The notes under the pieces: model-generated
The model's input: the letters and a program-made list of their open reading frames with translations, nothing else
What the model was told of the DNA's origin: nothing
The model's database searches: none
Source: Pelobates cultripes
Taxonomy: Eukaryota; Chordata; Amphibia; Anura; Pelobatidae
NCBI GenBank assembly: GCA_933207985.1
Contig: OW240924.1
Span: 69,620,742 to 69,684,741 of the forward strand
Length of the DNA stretch: 64,000 bases
Direction: 5' to 3'
Position numbers and translations under genes: made by a program
Shown here: positions 45,452 through 55,253 of the stretch, piece after piece
Layout of the letters: each line of letters starts with the position of its first letter
Numbering within the stretch: the stretch's first letter is position 1

Positions 45452-45630
45452 AGGGACCCTATAGTCACCAGAACAACTACAGCTTAATGTAATGGTTCTG
45501 GTGCCTATAGCATGTCCCTGCAGGCTTTTTAATGTAAACATTCAGAAAAAAGGAAGTGTTTACATTACTGCCTAGGAACACCTCCCGACGGCCACTAGAG
45601 GTGCTTCCTGGGTCAGTGCTGCACATTGTA
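45452..45630. mobile_element. Left part of TTAA family C element
   Basis: AGGGACCCTATAGTCACCAG follows TTAA 45448-45451. The hairpin around 'ACTACAGCTTAATGTAATGG', 'GCATGTCCCTGCAGGC' and 'GGCCACTAGAGGTGCTTCC' match the copy at 18840-19242 in inverted order. Right half lost. Confidence 0.65.
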
Positions 45631-46598
45631 TAGATCCAAATATAGTGGGGGAGGGGGAATCACTTAAACAGTGGGTTTATCACTATAGTACATGTTTGTA
45701 TATAGTGTCATTAATACCATAGAACAAGCTAGACTATTAACCAATAACAGCAATCAAAAAATAAAGTACCCCCTACAAAAACCACAGGGCAGGAGCTATT
45801 TTGTGAATTCATGTGCTACATGAAGGAAATACCTTCATTGCTCAAGGTGTTATTAGAAAGGAACTGGGTTAATTATTTCCAGCAGAATATGAATGCTGCA
45901 TACTACAGAGCTACTTCTTTTCATCTGCTGACCATCAACATTACAGTTATATGTTCTAAACATGCTTAAGAGCGCAGTTTTCATGTATGCCGTAAAACAT
46001 TATAGATACATCATCCCTAATATCTAAAAAAGGAACTGTGTATCTTTAAGAAACCTGAACGTCGAGAGAGAGGGAAAAAAAAAACCTTCTATTAATTCAC
46101 ATGCATAATCTATTGTTTAGTTTTTTGCTTTGTGTTTCATTGTAGCTTAAAGGAAAACTCCAGTGCCAGGAAAACAATCAATTTTCCTGGTGTGATTGGA
46201 CTATTTCAAATCCTAATAATGGACTCAACGATGATGGTAAAGCATGCTGAAAACCTGTACTGCTAGCACTACAGGTACAGTGGGATAGTACCACTGATTT
46301 AAGTAAGCTTTCCCTTTTAAAATTGGTGGACTTTAATCTTGCCATTGCAATAGACTAAAGACTGTACCTGAGGAAGCAAAGTCATTATGTGCAGGAATTG
46401 TGCACTTTAAATAGTAGAATACTTATGCTATTCTAGTGAATTGGGCTGGCTGCTTAACACATAATTTAGTATCTTTTGGTCACATTTAAAGCTGTAAATG
46501 TATTTAACATTTTATTTAAATAAGCCTTTAATAATTTCAGTTTAAAAGTTATCAGAGATCCTGTCTAGTTACAATTTTATTTTGCCCTGATTTATCTT
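45631..46598. other. Mostly unrecognised, one element fragment
   Basis: AAGGAAAACTCCAGTGCCAG (from 46150, after TTAA) with 'CAATTTTCCTGG' is a short left-end fragment of the TTAA element type seen whole at 51131. The rest is AT-rich. Confidence 0.45.
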
Positions 46599-46615
46599 AC
46601 ATATATATATAATTT

Positions 46616-48296
46616 TTTTTTTATTTTTATAAATTCTTTATTTTTCTTGTGCATATGAAAAACAAACATTTGGTCTTGCAGTGCCACAACAGCTACTGCA
46701 GGCTTATTTTGAACATTAGATAGATATGGCATCCGATTGACTAGCACAATTTTATGGTATATTATCATGAGAAGCGTAAGATTTCAGACTGTTCTATAAT
46801 GCGCAGACTAGAAATTAGTGTGAGCGTTTGCAAATTTTGTGTGAGAACGATAGGCTGAAGTGAGCAGCGTCGGTTTAACTCAGTTAAAGTAAAATCTGGC
46901 TTAGGGTGGTGCTGCCCTGTATGTAGGAAAGGCAACATGCGGCCATGAGTAAGTGAGTAGCCCTTATTGGGCAACCCGTTGCATGTTCGGACCTAGGAGA
47001 GGACTGCGAGGAGCTTAGTGCGCTAATAAATAAATGTAAAAAAAAAAAGAGAAATTAAAATTAAGAAAAGGGGGGGTTACATGCCTGGGTGTCTGAAGCG
47101 AATAGATGCGCCCTAGTGCTTGCTAGTATAGTGTAGTGTAGTGTACTGGTTGGTACGCTGCGCAGTGTGCAAGATATTAGTCTAATATTGATCGTAGGTA
47201 GAGGTGTGTATGGGACACATTAAAAGACTTAAGCTTAGGTACATGAGAGCAGAGTTATAGCAGGAGTCCAACAGGATAAGCAAGGTCTGTAGTGTCATCT
47301 GCATAGCTGTATTATACATGGCGTCCCACGAAAAGCATTAAAAAAAAAAAAGTCTTGAAGAATTAAATGAAATAAAACCGTGTATACTGTGAGTCCTATA
47401 ATCAGGCATGTAATTGTCGGAAGAAGGGTGGCTTGGTCAGAGAGTTCAGCGTCAGCCTATGCCGTGGCTTGGGTAGGAATAGTGGCCGTCCATGGGTTGA
47501 GCGTGGCTGTCTGCAGGAGATGTAGCTCAGTCTCGGAGGCGCTGTGGTCTTGATCCTGGGTAGGGAGCGGTGTCATGTGCTGTGATCCAGGCGCTTGGAT
47601 GAGCCTGTGTATGAGTCTCTCTGTGGTGTTCAGGGTGGGCAGGTTACATGCCGTGCCTGTCGATCGACTGTCCCTCTGCGTGTCTCTCCTCGTGTGAGCT
47701 CGGGCATCGTAGCCACTTTGATCCGGCAAGCGTTGGAGTAGTGTGTCGTAGGGATCCCACCTGTCAGGCTGCCTCATGCAGGCATGTCGTGTCCGCCTTG
47801 CGCGTGTAAGGGTCTCAGCGAGCAAGGGAGAAAAGATGGCGTTATTCCCCTTATGCTTTGGTGAGTTTGTGTTTGCCGCCATTTTAGTGGGGCCTCGTGG
47901 TTTGAGTAGCGGGGTCTCTGGTGCGGTAAGGGTTGCCGGGTGCGGCCCGGGATCACCCCCACCGGCCCGGGGGGAGGAGGGGGTAGGGGCCCTGGTTGCA
48001 CATCCATGGGAGTCCAGCACCACACCGTCGGGCAGGATAGCGGGGCAACGGCCGTCCACCCCACTCACCGCCCGAGTAGGCCTCATCCTGTAGGGATGGC
48101 TGGTATCGTCTCGAGGGACTAAAACAAAGGGTTTGCAAGCCTCTCCTCTGAGCCAGTGCTCCCTTGTGCTTCAGACCACGGTTGCAGGTTGTTAATTAGG
48201 CATAAAATCTGCTTTTGTAAGCTTAAAGTTTGGAGGTTTGCAGGAGCTGTTGGTATATGTGACCGTTCAGTTTGGCGGTCAGGCCCCGCCCCCTTC
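46616..48296 (-). mobile_element. L1/Tx1-like 'half-LINE' without ORF2, minus strand
   Basis: The minus-strand 5' end begins GGGGGCGGGGCCTGACCGCC and the 3' end is 'AAATAAAGAATTTATAAAAA'. ACATATATATATAATTT (46599-46615) and ACATATATATAATTT (48297-48311) are the target-site duplication, differing by one AT unit. A 209-codon frame (48086 to 47457) contains MAANTNSPKHKGNN, which I take as the true ORF1 start because the preceding 68 codons look like read-through of GC-rich 5' UTR. The C-terminal end is QATA followed by a stop. About 840 bp of non-coding 3' sequence follows directly, so endonuclease and reverse transcriptase are absent. The same structure occurs at 6595-8140. Confidence 0.65.
47457..48086 (-). 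CDS. ORF1-like frame of half-LINE (209 codons)
   Basis: Open frame inside the minus-strand half-LINE. The N-terminal 68 residues are Pro/Gly-rich and probably 5' UTR. From the second in-frame Met (MAANTNSPKHKG) the product would be about 141 residues, basic and polar, with Arg-rich segments (TRARRTRHACMRQ, RAHTRRDTQRDSR). L1-type ORF1 proteins bind RNA and are usually 300 or more residues with coiled coil, RRM and CTD; none is evident here. It is either a truncated ORF1 or a distinct short protein. An intact frame in a non-coding background is worth noting but may be chance. The product is unlikely to be functional on its own. Confidence 0.35.
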   Translation of the reverse strand: MRPTRAVSGVDGRCPAILPDGVVLDSHGCATRAPTPSSPRAGGGDPGPHPATLTAPETPLLKPRGPTKMAANTNSPKHKGNNAIFSPLLAETLTRARRTRHACMRQPDRWDPYDTLLQRLPDQSGYDARAHTRRDTQRDSRSTGTACNLPTLNTTERLIHRLIQAPGSQHMTPLPTQDQDHSASETELHLLQTATLNPWTATIPTQATA

Positions 48297-48319
48297 ACAT
48301 ATATATAATTTGTAATCAT

Positions 48320-49012
48320 TTTATAAATATTTATTTTTGCAGAGCATTTAGAGAAGCAAAGGATGTATAACCACCTGTTGCGTTTTTTCTAGGAGGGTAG
48401 TATAATTTCAACTCTGTTTAGGAAAAAATATGAGCTAGTTAGCATATATTCTATAAAATATATGCTGCAGTGTACTGCATTGTACTGCACTGAATTTATT
48501 TAAAAGCCATGTCTTTCTCTTTATGGCTGTATGTAATAATGTTGTTCATAATTTGGAATATAAAACAACAACTTCTCAATTCCTTGGAATGTTTACATGT
48601 CTCTGTATCTCCGCAACCTTGGCTGGAAACTCCGGACTCCAAAAATAGTTATGCTGTTATAATTCCAGATTTTCAATCAACAGCAATGCGTAACTGACAA
48701 TATGGAAATTATCACTGTTTTAGAAAACTTTTCTTATATAGTGGACTGTCTGTCACTTCTGTATTACTTTTCTTTTCACAACATCTTGCATTAATCTTTT
48801 TCCTGCGCATGCATACTAAGCAGCTACAAAGAGAACATATCCCCCTGTCTGCAATCCACTGTCCTGGAACTGGACCATGCTATGCTGGGAGTTTACCAAA
48901 TATGTATATTTATTCTTTTATGATATTAAGATCCACAATTTCAGCATTGTATGCTAATTACAATGTACCTGGCACCTGAACTTAAAGTGCCTTGTACAAG
49001 TTCACATTAAAA
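48320..49012. other. No recognisable feature
   Basis: AT-rich sequence downstream (minus strand) of a retroviral leader. No pol or capsid motif was recognised, so any provirus body is lost or too decayed. Confidence 0.35.
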
Positions 49013-49096
49013 TCATCTCTCCATGATGAAGATCTCTCTCTGAGTCTGGGCTACAAATAGCTCAATAGATTCTTGATATTTCAAGACTTGTGCCAT
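49013..49096 (-). pseudogene. Possible start of a decayed gag frame
   Basis: A minus-strand ATG 80 bp downstream of the primer-binding site opens a 27-codon frame beginning MAQVLKYQESIELF, then meets TGA. The position fits a gag start and the composition is gag-like, but the frame is too short to assign. No further gag or pol similarity was recognised. Confidence 0.25.
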
Positions 49097-49176
49097 GACA
49101 AAGTATTGTGTCTTCTCTTACGTATAAGAGGTTACCTAGGTATTTATTATTTTATAGTTAAAGCTTCCAGGTACAC

Positions 49177-49194
49177 GTCCCTTCGTGGTCGCCA
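49177..49194 (-). other. Retroviral primer-binding site
   Basis: On the minus strand this reads TGGCGACCACGAAGGGAC, 18 nt starting TGG, separated by two bases (AT) from an LTR end ...GGTTACA. That is the canonical position and form of a tRNA primer-binding site. Its plus-strand complement ends in GCCA like a tRNA 3' end. I did not identify the tRNA with certainty; arginine is a guess. Confidence 0.65.
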
Positions 49195-49393
49195 ATTGTA
49201 ACCGTGGCTGATTCCCTTATTTACCATTATAACGTCTTAAAGCATAGAACTTAGCAGGGCTAACCATACAGATATCTTAGCCATAATTTCATTTAGTTAG
49301 TGTAAGAGATCCTCTATTTAACATATCTAAATAATTGAGAATACAATATAAAATAAGTATTGTCTTGGAAGCAATAGTTTTGTCTTTTAGATA

Positions 49394-49399
49394 TTTATT
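49394..49399 (-). promoter_or_regulatory. LTR polyadenylation signal
   Basis: AATAAA on the minus strand, about 210 bp downstream of the TATA box and 200 bp before the LTR end, as expected for an R region. Confidence 0.4.
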
Positions 49400-49597
49400 A
49401 TATAAAAATATAAATATATAGACATATAAAATCCATTACAGCAGAGTTTATAAGATTAAATTACATGCTTGCAAATATCATTAATAGGTTAACATACCCT
49501 TCTGAACATGTCATCATGTCAGCCTCTCTGTCATTTTAAGATGGAGCAGCGTCTGTCTCCAAGTCTCTCCTCTGTGTCTTAACATTTAAAAGTACAC

Positions 49598-49608
49598 CTA
49601 TTTATACC
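49598..49608 (-). promoter_or_regulatory. LTR TATA box
   Basis: GGTATAAATAGG on the minus strand within the proposed LTR, preceded by AT-rich U3-like sequence. Confidence 0.45.
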
Positions 49609-49910
49609 TTAGGTGTCTCCATTTTAGGTTACCATAGTTCATATATGAAAAAGTAACACTTTTTTTACTTTATTCATTTTAGGACCTCCCTTAACTTTGC
49701 AAACATACAAGGCCATAACTAAAGGGTGCATACGTCATGGAAATTTTCCTGACTTAGTTCAAGATGGCATCTTAAAGTCTGAACATCCTTATCTACTAAG
49801 GTTACCACAGTATATTACGTACTGAAAGAGTCGGAGTATAGCCTTGAAGCTTGTTTATGCATTATTGTAATTTGTCTGGGTCAAAATGGCGTAAACGTAA
49901 TATTGCTTAA

Positions 49911-50090
49911 CCCCTTAAGGACACAGCTTCAGAAGCTTGTCTTACGCTTAATGACACAAGCAATTTTTGCATTTTCTTGCTGTATGCGTTCAACTGCAAT
50001 TTGCATCTCTCTCGTTTATTGCACCGACACATATTATATACTGATTTTTAAAGGACAGAAAGGGCTTTAATTTTAATTTTTAATTTGATG

Positions 50091-50126
<36 letters not shown>

Positions 50127-51126
50127 GCTTATTTATTCTTAAAAAAAATACAGAAAAACGCAAAAAAAAGAAATATTTTGTTTTTTTTTCTACAGTCTTT
50201 GCAATAATAATGTGTGCCTAATTAGTGCAGGTTAAAGAAAGTAATTAAAAATAAATTCATTTAGTTCTGATTTACAGAATATATAATGTGTCTGGGATTT
50301 TAAGTTTTTTTTGGTAGTTACAGGTCACAAAGCACAAGGAGTAAAATAAACTTTTAATTTTAGAATTTGGTATGTTTGTCTTGTAAGCTTAATAGCCATA
50401 AAAGAAAACAAAATTGCCACACAAAATTATATATTTATATAAAGTAGATATCACAGGCTATTGTCCTAAGGTTGTTTTGACACTTTCTACATAGCCATTT
50501 CACCGCCAATCTCTGCTAAATATTGGAGTAAAATTTGGGGTTTTTTGGGTTTGTGGCACACAAACTTATAACAAAGAACTTCTCATGTGTATTTTGTAAA
50601 GTTGGTGTGTGCTATTCCTGTACAAAGTTTTATTTAGTGTTCAGTTACTTCTGCTGAGTACAACGATACCCCCATTGTATGTCTTTGGCACTATTTTGTG
50701 AAGCTACAGTGCCACATAGGAGACCTGTCCGTTTCAACATTTACAGTAGAACTTTGAGAGGCGGATTTAATGGGCCTATGCTTCAATTTGGGGTATTATA
50801 GCAGTTTGACTGTTCAAAAAAAAACCCACAAAGGCCTACCATTTGTAAAAGTAGACACTCCAGGGTATCTCATAAGGTGCATATTGTGCCTTAACATGCC
50901 CCCATTTTTTCACCAATATATGCCAAAGTATGTGGTAAAAAATAATTTTGGGCATTTTTTACATACGGATTACATTTTTGCTGGGCATTTTGTACATTTC
51001 ATATGTACCACTGAGTTCAAACCCCCCAAATTATGCTCAGCTAAGTCTTCTGAGTAAAACAATATGCCCAATGTATGACCTAGACACTATTTTGTGAAGT
51101 TACTTCTGTAAAAGAGACGTGACAAG
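49911..51126. mobile_element. TTAACCCCTTAAGGAC-type element, internally repeated
   Basis: TTAA (49907-49910) then CCCCTTAAGGACACAGCTTC matches the end of the element at 32630. The body contains an (AT)n run (50092-50122). It also has an internal direct repeat about 390 bp apart: 'ACTTCTGCTGAGTACAACGA' with 'CACTATTTTGTGAAGCTAC' (50645-50708), and 'GTCTTCTGAGTAAAACAATA' with 'CACTATTTTGTGAAGTTAC' (51044-51105). The right TIR was not found before the TTAA element at 51131, which may have replaced or interrupted it. Confidence 0.5.
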
Positions 51127-51130
51127 TTAA

Positions 51131-51728
51131 AGGACCACTATAGCACCAGGAAAACATACTCTGGGGAGAGGAAAGGGTTAAACACTTACCTTTCTCCAGC
51201 GCTGGGCGGGGAGCTGTACTCCTCCTCTCCTCCTTCCTAGCGACGTCATCGGCTGAATGCGCATGTGCGGCAGGAGCTGCGCACGCATTCAGCCAGTCTC
51301 AAAGGAAAGCATTCATAATGCTTTCCTATGGACGCTGGTGTCTTCTCACTGTGATTTTCACAGTGAGAAGCACGCAAGCACCTCTAGCGGCTGTCAATGA
51401 GGCTTTAGAGGCTGGATTAACCCTCAGTGTAAACATAGCAGTTTCTCCCCAATGCTTTCCTATAGGGAAATGAGCGACGCTGGAGGTCCTCACACAGCGT
51501 GAGGACGTCTAGCGATGCTCTAGCACAAGTTTCCTGTGCTAGGAACCAGGAAGTGCCCTCTAGTGGCTGTCTAGTAGACAGCCACTAGAGGTGGAGTTAA
51601 CCCTGCAAGGTAATTATTGCAGTTTATAAAAAACTGCAATAATTACACTTGCAGGGTTAAGAGTAGTGGGAGTTGGCACCCAGACCACTCCAATGGGCAG
51701 AAGTGGTCTGGGTGCCTGGAGTGTCCCT
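51131..51728. mobile_element. TTAA element, composite D/B type, 598 bp
   Basis: AGGACCACTATAGCACCAGG starts after TTAA (51127-51130), and 'GGTGCCTGGAGTGTCCCT' ends before TTAA (51729-51732). Several hairpins stack inside: GGAAAGCATT/AATGCTTTCC, 'TCTCACTGTGATTTTCACAGTGAGA', 'GGTCCTCACACAGCGTGAGGAC', 'GTGGCTGTCTAGTAGACAGCCAC', and 'GCAGTTTATAAAAAACTGC' inside a longer 'CCCTGCAAG..CTTGCAGGG' stem. No coding. Confidence 0.85.
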
Positions 51729-51732
51729 TTAA

Positions 51733-52744
51733 ACATTGGAGGGGGGGGAGGGCAGTTTAACCCTTTTAATACTATAATTAGTAGCAGACACCATTTGGCA
51801 CATGGTCCTACTACGTAGCATTGCATTGTTAAAGCCAGAATTCTTCATATGTTAGAGACAATAGCCGGGTGTCACTTCCTATTGTCTTGTTAGGGACGAA
51901 GATAAATGAGCTGCTGTCGTAATTTAGATCAACTGCTCCTCTGCTAACTTCTATTATTTGTTTATTTATGGAGTGGTATCTAATTAAAAGCACAGTCAGG
52001 TGCGTGCACTGCATGCAAAGTGATTTTGGAAGCGGTCTGGACAAATCAATACTAATTTTTAAAGGTGCATTTAAAGCACATTTACAAGGGAAGTATGCAA
52101 AGTACACAGTATACACATTAGGACTATCGAGTGCAAACAATGAGATAGATGGATTATTCTGTCTTTAGTAAGCCCATTCCTGATGTTGATTTCATGTGTT
52201 TAACCGATGACTTGCTGGAAATCATAGTATTATGAGCTTAATTTAGCAAATTTTGTTCAGTTAACAGATTGAATAAACCCTACAGTTGCCAGGCATAATT
52301 TTTAAAATGACTGTAAAAAATACATACTTATGGCTGTATTGAGTAACACTCCAATATATATATATATATATATTTATTTTTTTAAAACAAATTCACAATT
52401 TAGTAGATATAACCACACAGAAACCATGCATGTATTTAATTATGCATTTTGTCATTGGAGTAGATCGAAAAAGAGTTTGCAAATGCTGCAGATCTCTTCT
52501 ATGCAGCCTTTGCAAGTCCTCCCCTTCTAACCCCACACAGACATTCTGAGGCTGTCCAATCACAAACTTTCCAATGCAGCTCAATGAGATATCTTTGCAA
52601 GGAAGGTGCTCTGGGAAATTGCCGCCTCTTGAGTTTTGCTCCACTGAGCTTAACTACCAGGAAGTAACAGGACTGGTTGTCTGCTTGAAAGTCAGGGGGT
52701 TGTAACCAGGTGTGTGCCAGGTGAGAGGACCTGAAAAAAAACTA
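51733..52744. other. No recognisable feature
   Basis: Single-copy looking; includes an (AT)n run at 52353-52375. Confidence 0.4.
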
Positions 52745-52752
52745 ATCCCTGA

Positions 52753-53019
52753 TAGAGATGTCGCGAACCGTTCGCGAACTTCCCGCGAACGGCTCGCCAC
52801 GAACCGTTTGCGGCGAGCTCCGGTCAGCTGACACATCCTGGCCAATCTCCAGCAGACCCTACCTCCCAGACCCTCCCACCTCCTGGACAGCATCGATGTT
52901 GAAGCTGCCTTCAACATGGATGCTGTCCAGGAGGTGGGAGGGTCTGGGAGGGAGGGTCTGCTGGAGATTGGCCGGGATGTGTCAGCTGACCGGAGCTCGC
53001 CGCAACCGCGACATCACTA
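52753..53019. mobile_element. hAT hairpin element, 267 bp
   Basis: The ends TAGAGATGTCGCG and CGCGACATCACTA are inverted and fit the hAT TIR rule (TAG.G). ATCCCTGA is duplicated exactly (52745-52752 and 53020-53027). The interior is an almost perfect hairpin: CTCCGGTCAGCTGACACATC and CCTCCTGGACAGCATC each have inverted partners about 150 and 30 bp away. The left side also carries GAACCGTTCGCGAACTTCC repeats. No coding; the frames on both strands mirror each other because of the palindrome. Confidence 0.88.
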
Positions 53020-53239
53020 ATCCCTGACCTCACATGTAGAAGGGTGAGGATTAAGGTCCTCTTGACATGGTTCTTTATACAGCCATTGAAACTTTCATAT
53101 TCAGCAGCTCAGTTCTGTCCTTGAAATTGAGTAACTTGGGGATCTAAAAATGATTTGTTCTCAGGGCCCTCCTACTGATTTGATGTGGCTGATTAACCTC
53201 CTATTAACCAATAATGATCTATAATTAATCAGATTTTTT

Positions 53240-54937
53240 TTTTCCAATTCGTATTTTTATTTTGCAATATAGAAAAAATATAGCGAATACAGAAAGAAAA
53301 AAAGGGGAAGTCACGGGGTTTCAACAATTGCATCTTTTGAGGATACAGTTCTTTTGTTTGTACATAAGAATCAAAAAGAAACATGTAAGTATATAAGTAT
53401 AGCCGTATGTCCCTTTGTATTAACGGCAAATAGCGTCTTCAAGACTGTGCCCCACTGAACCCTTTGCGGGGGCCTGCCTTGTGTAAACTTGTCTGAAGGA
53501 CAGGTGGTCCGGTTTACTGGTGTGAAAGTGTATGGGCTAAGGTTTAGCTTGCCATCTAGGGGTCTGTCAGATCCGCTTTATTCGGGATTGGATGGCCCCC
53601 GATGATTGGCAGATGAATGCTACGAGATACAATTTCAAGGCTATGGACCACCTTATGATGCTGATTGTGTAGAGTTGTGGAGATGGGGGTGGGAGGGAGG
53701 TGTGAATATTGGGGAAACTGGGGGGGAGGGAGGAGGGAAATAAGATCAACACTGTGCGTATCGCATTAAGCTATTTATATTGGTGTATTTCTCGAACACA
53801 TCTTTTTCAGTAGCTTCTCTGGTTCGTCCCTTTGATCAGGAGCTTTCTTGCCTATAGGTATAGCCTATATATTCATCTGTGTCTACCCTACTTTGTTACC
53901 TGACGACCAACAGATATTTTTTTTTCTCCTTCCCATTGAGCATTAGGTCGCTCTTAATTCAAACCATGGTTGCCATATTGTGCCTAGTGTCTCCAATCTG
54001 GAGTGGAAGTCTGTTGTTGATTTCTCGTATATGTACAATTGGTGTATTTTGTCCCAGAGGAGCGACTTGGTTGGGCAAAGCGTCTGCTTCCAATGTGTAG
54101 CTATCAGGTTTGTTGTTGCTAATATCATTATAACCGTTATCCGCTTAGCTTGTAATGGTGTATCTTTAGGGAAAAGTAGAAACAGACCTACCGTTAGGGT
54201 ATAGGGTATATTCGGGATATTCAGTGTTTGGAATAGCGAGTAAACCTCTTATTCCATAGGTCTAATATTGGGGCACTCTCACCAGATGTGGAACATGTAG
54301 CCTTCTGCGTTCCCACATCTTCAACATAGTGGGGATACTGAGGGGTATATTTTAGGTAGGTGGTGTGGGGTCAAATACCAGCGATATATAAGCTTTTTGT
54401 GTGCTTCCTCGTGAGTATACCATGATGTGATACCTTTTAGGGCTTTGAGAGATTTTAGCCACTGATCGCTCATGGGCGCATTGACCCATTCATTTGCCCA
54501 TTGTGACATGTACGTGTGTGTTTTGGTTGGGTTTGTACTCATAAGTGCTTTGTAGCATAGGGATAATGTTTTAGGTTTCATTGGTGCGTTATTACATCGG
54601 TTGTAAAAGAGTTGTGTCAACCTATCTTGTGTATTTGGCAGGTCAGCCTTATGGATCATCCATGTGGCCAGAATACTATTTATTTGTATATATTGAAAGA
54701 TAATTGAGTTTGGTAGAGAGAATGTCTGCTGTAGATCAGGGAGGGGCAGTATGTAAGCATGAGTGCAGAGGTCTTGTATAGATTCGATACCTGCTGTCGC
54801 CCAGGGTTGCAAATTAAGCCACGGTGATACCCTGTTTAGTGCTAGGATAGGCGCGGAGGGGAAGGGGAAATTTGTGATCATGCCCCCTGTATTTCCAAAA
54901 TTGGTCCAAGGTATTAAGCATCAGTATGGTGGTTAGC
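53240..54937 (-). mobile_element. 5'-truncated L1/Tx1-like LINE with ORF2 C-terminus
   Basis: AATCAGATTTTTT is duplicated at 53227-53239 and 54938-54950. The 3' A-rich end lies at 53240 (minus strand). The minus strand opens in ORF2 sequence (about 54920-53945) and continues into a 700-bp 3' UTR. The element entered by target-primed reverse transcription and lost everything upstream of the ORF2 C-terminal region. Confidence 0.85.
53943..54881 (-). pseudogene. L1-type ORF2 C-terminal domain, broken
   Basis: The frame runs about 186 codons (54881-54321), with the typical end YRWYLTPHHLPKIYPSVSPL followed by a zinc-knuckle-like C-x-R-C. The expected CWRC is broken because TGG became TGA (54321). 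A second TGG-to-TGA in the 'H.WWECP' motif (FHIW then stop then ECPN) lies just downstream. A last open part (54128-53943) gives MILATTNLIATHWK and the end of the protein. Endonuclease and catalytic reverse transcriptase are absent through 5' truncation. This is the 3' domain of Tx1/L1-like ORF2, and it is inactive. Confidence 0.8.
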
Positions 54938-54950
54938 AATCAGATTTTTT

Positions 54951-55251
54951 AAGATATTCTACTCCAAAATGGAATGTTACAAGAGGTTTATGAATCTGCC
55001 ACAGATAAATAAACATGGAATTTCTTTCTGTCAAAAGATCTTTAAGCATTAAATTGTGACAAAGGCAAAAAAGGTCGGGTTGCAGATCAGTAAGAACTGT
55101 GTATATATAGGCTGAACATACTGTTACATAATGATATAAAAACCCTTTGGTCCATTTAAACAGGCTGTTGGCCACAGAAATATATTTGAGAGCACATGTA
55201 GACCATAGCCGATGCATTTTCAAGTCTATGTACCACAAGGGAATGTGTATA
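54951..55251. other. No recognisable feature
   Basis: Short single-copy interval. Confidence 0.4.
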
Positions 55252-55253
55252 TA

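Larger units (their letters stand above)
49197..49809 (-). mobile_element. LTR of an endogenous retrovirus or LTR retrotransposon
   Basis: The minus-strand 3' end ACGGTTACA abuts the primer-binding site, so this is the 5' LTR of a minus-strand element. A TATA box (GTATAAATAGG, about 49598-49608) and a polyadenylation signal AATAAA (complement of 49394-49399) lie in the right order for U3-R-U5. The outer boundary is placed at 49809, where the minus strand would start TGTGGTAACC, mirroring the GGTTACA end. It could extend to about 49883. No second LTR or TSD was found. The unit is a relic. Confidence 0.5.

Noticed and set aside
52654..53027. Two opposing frames with the same protein sequence
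   Set aside because: They mirror each other because the locus is a hAT hairpin.
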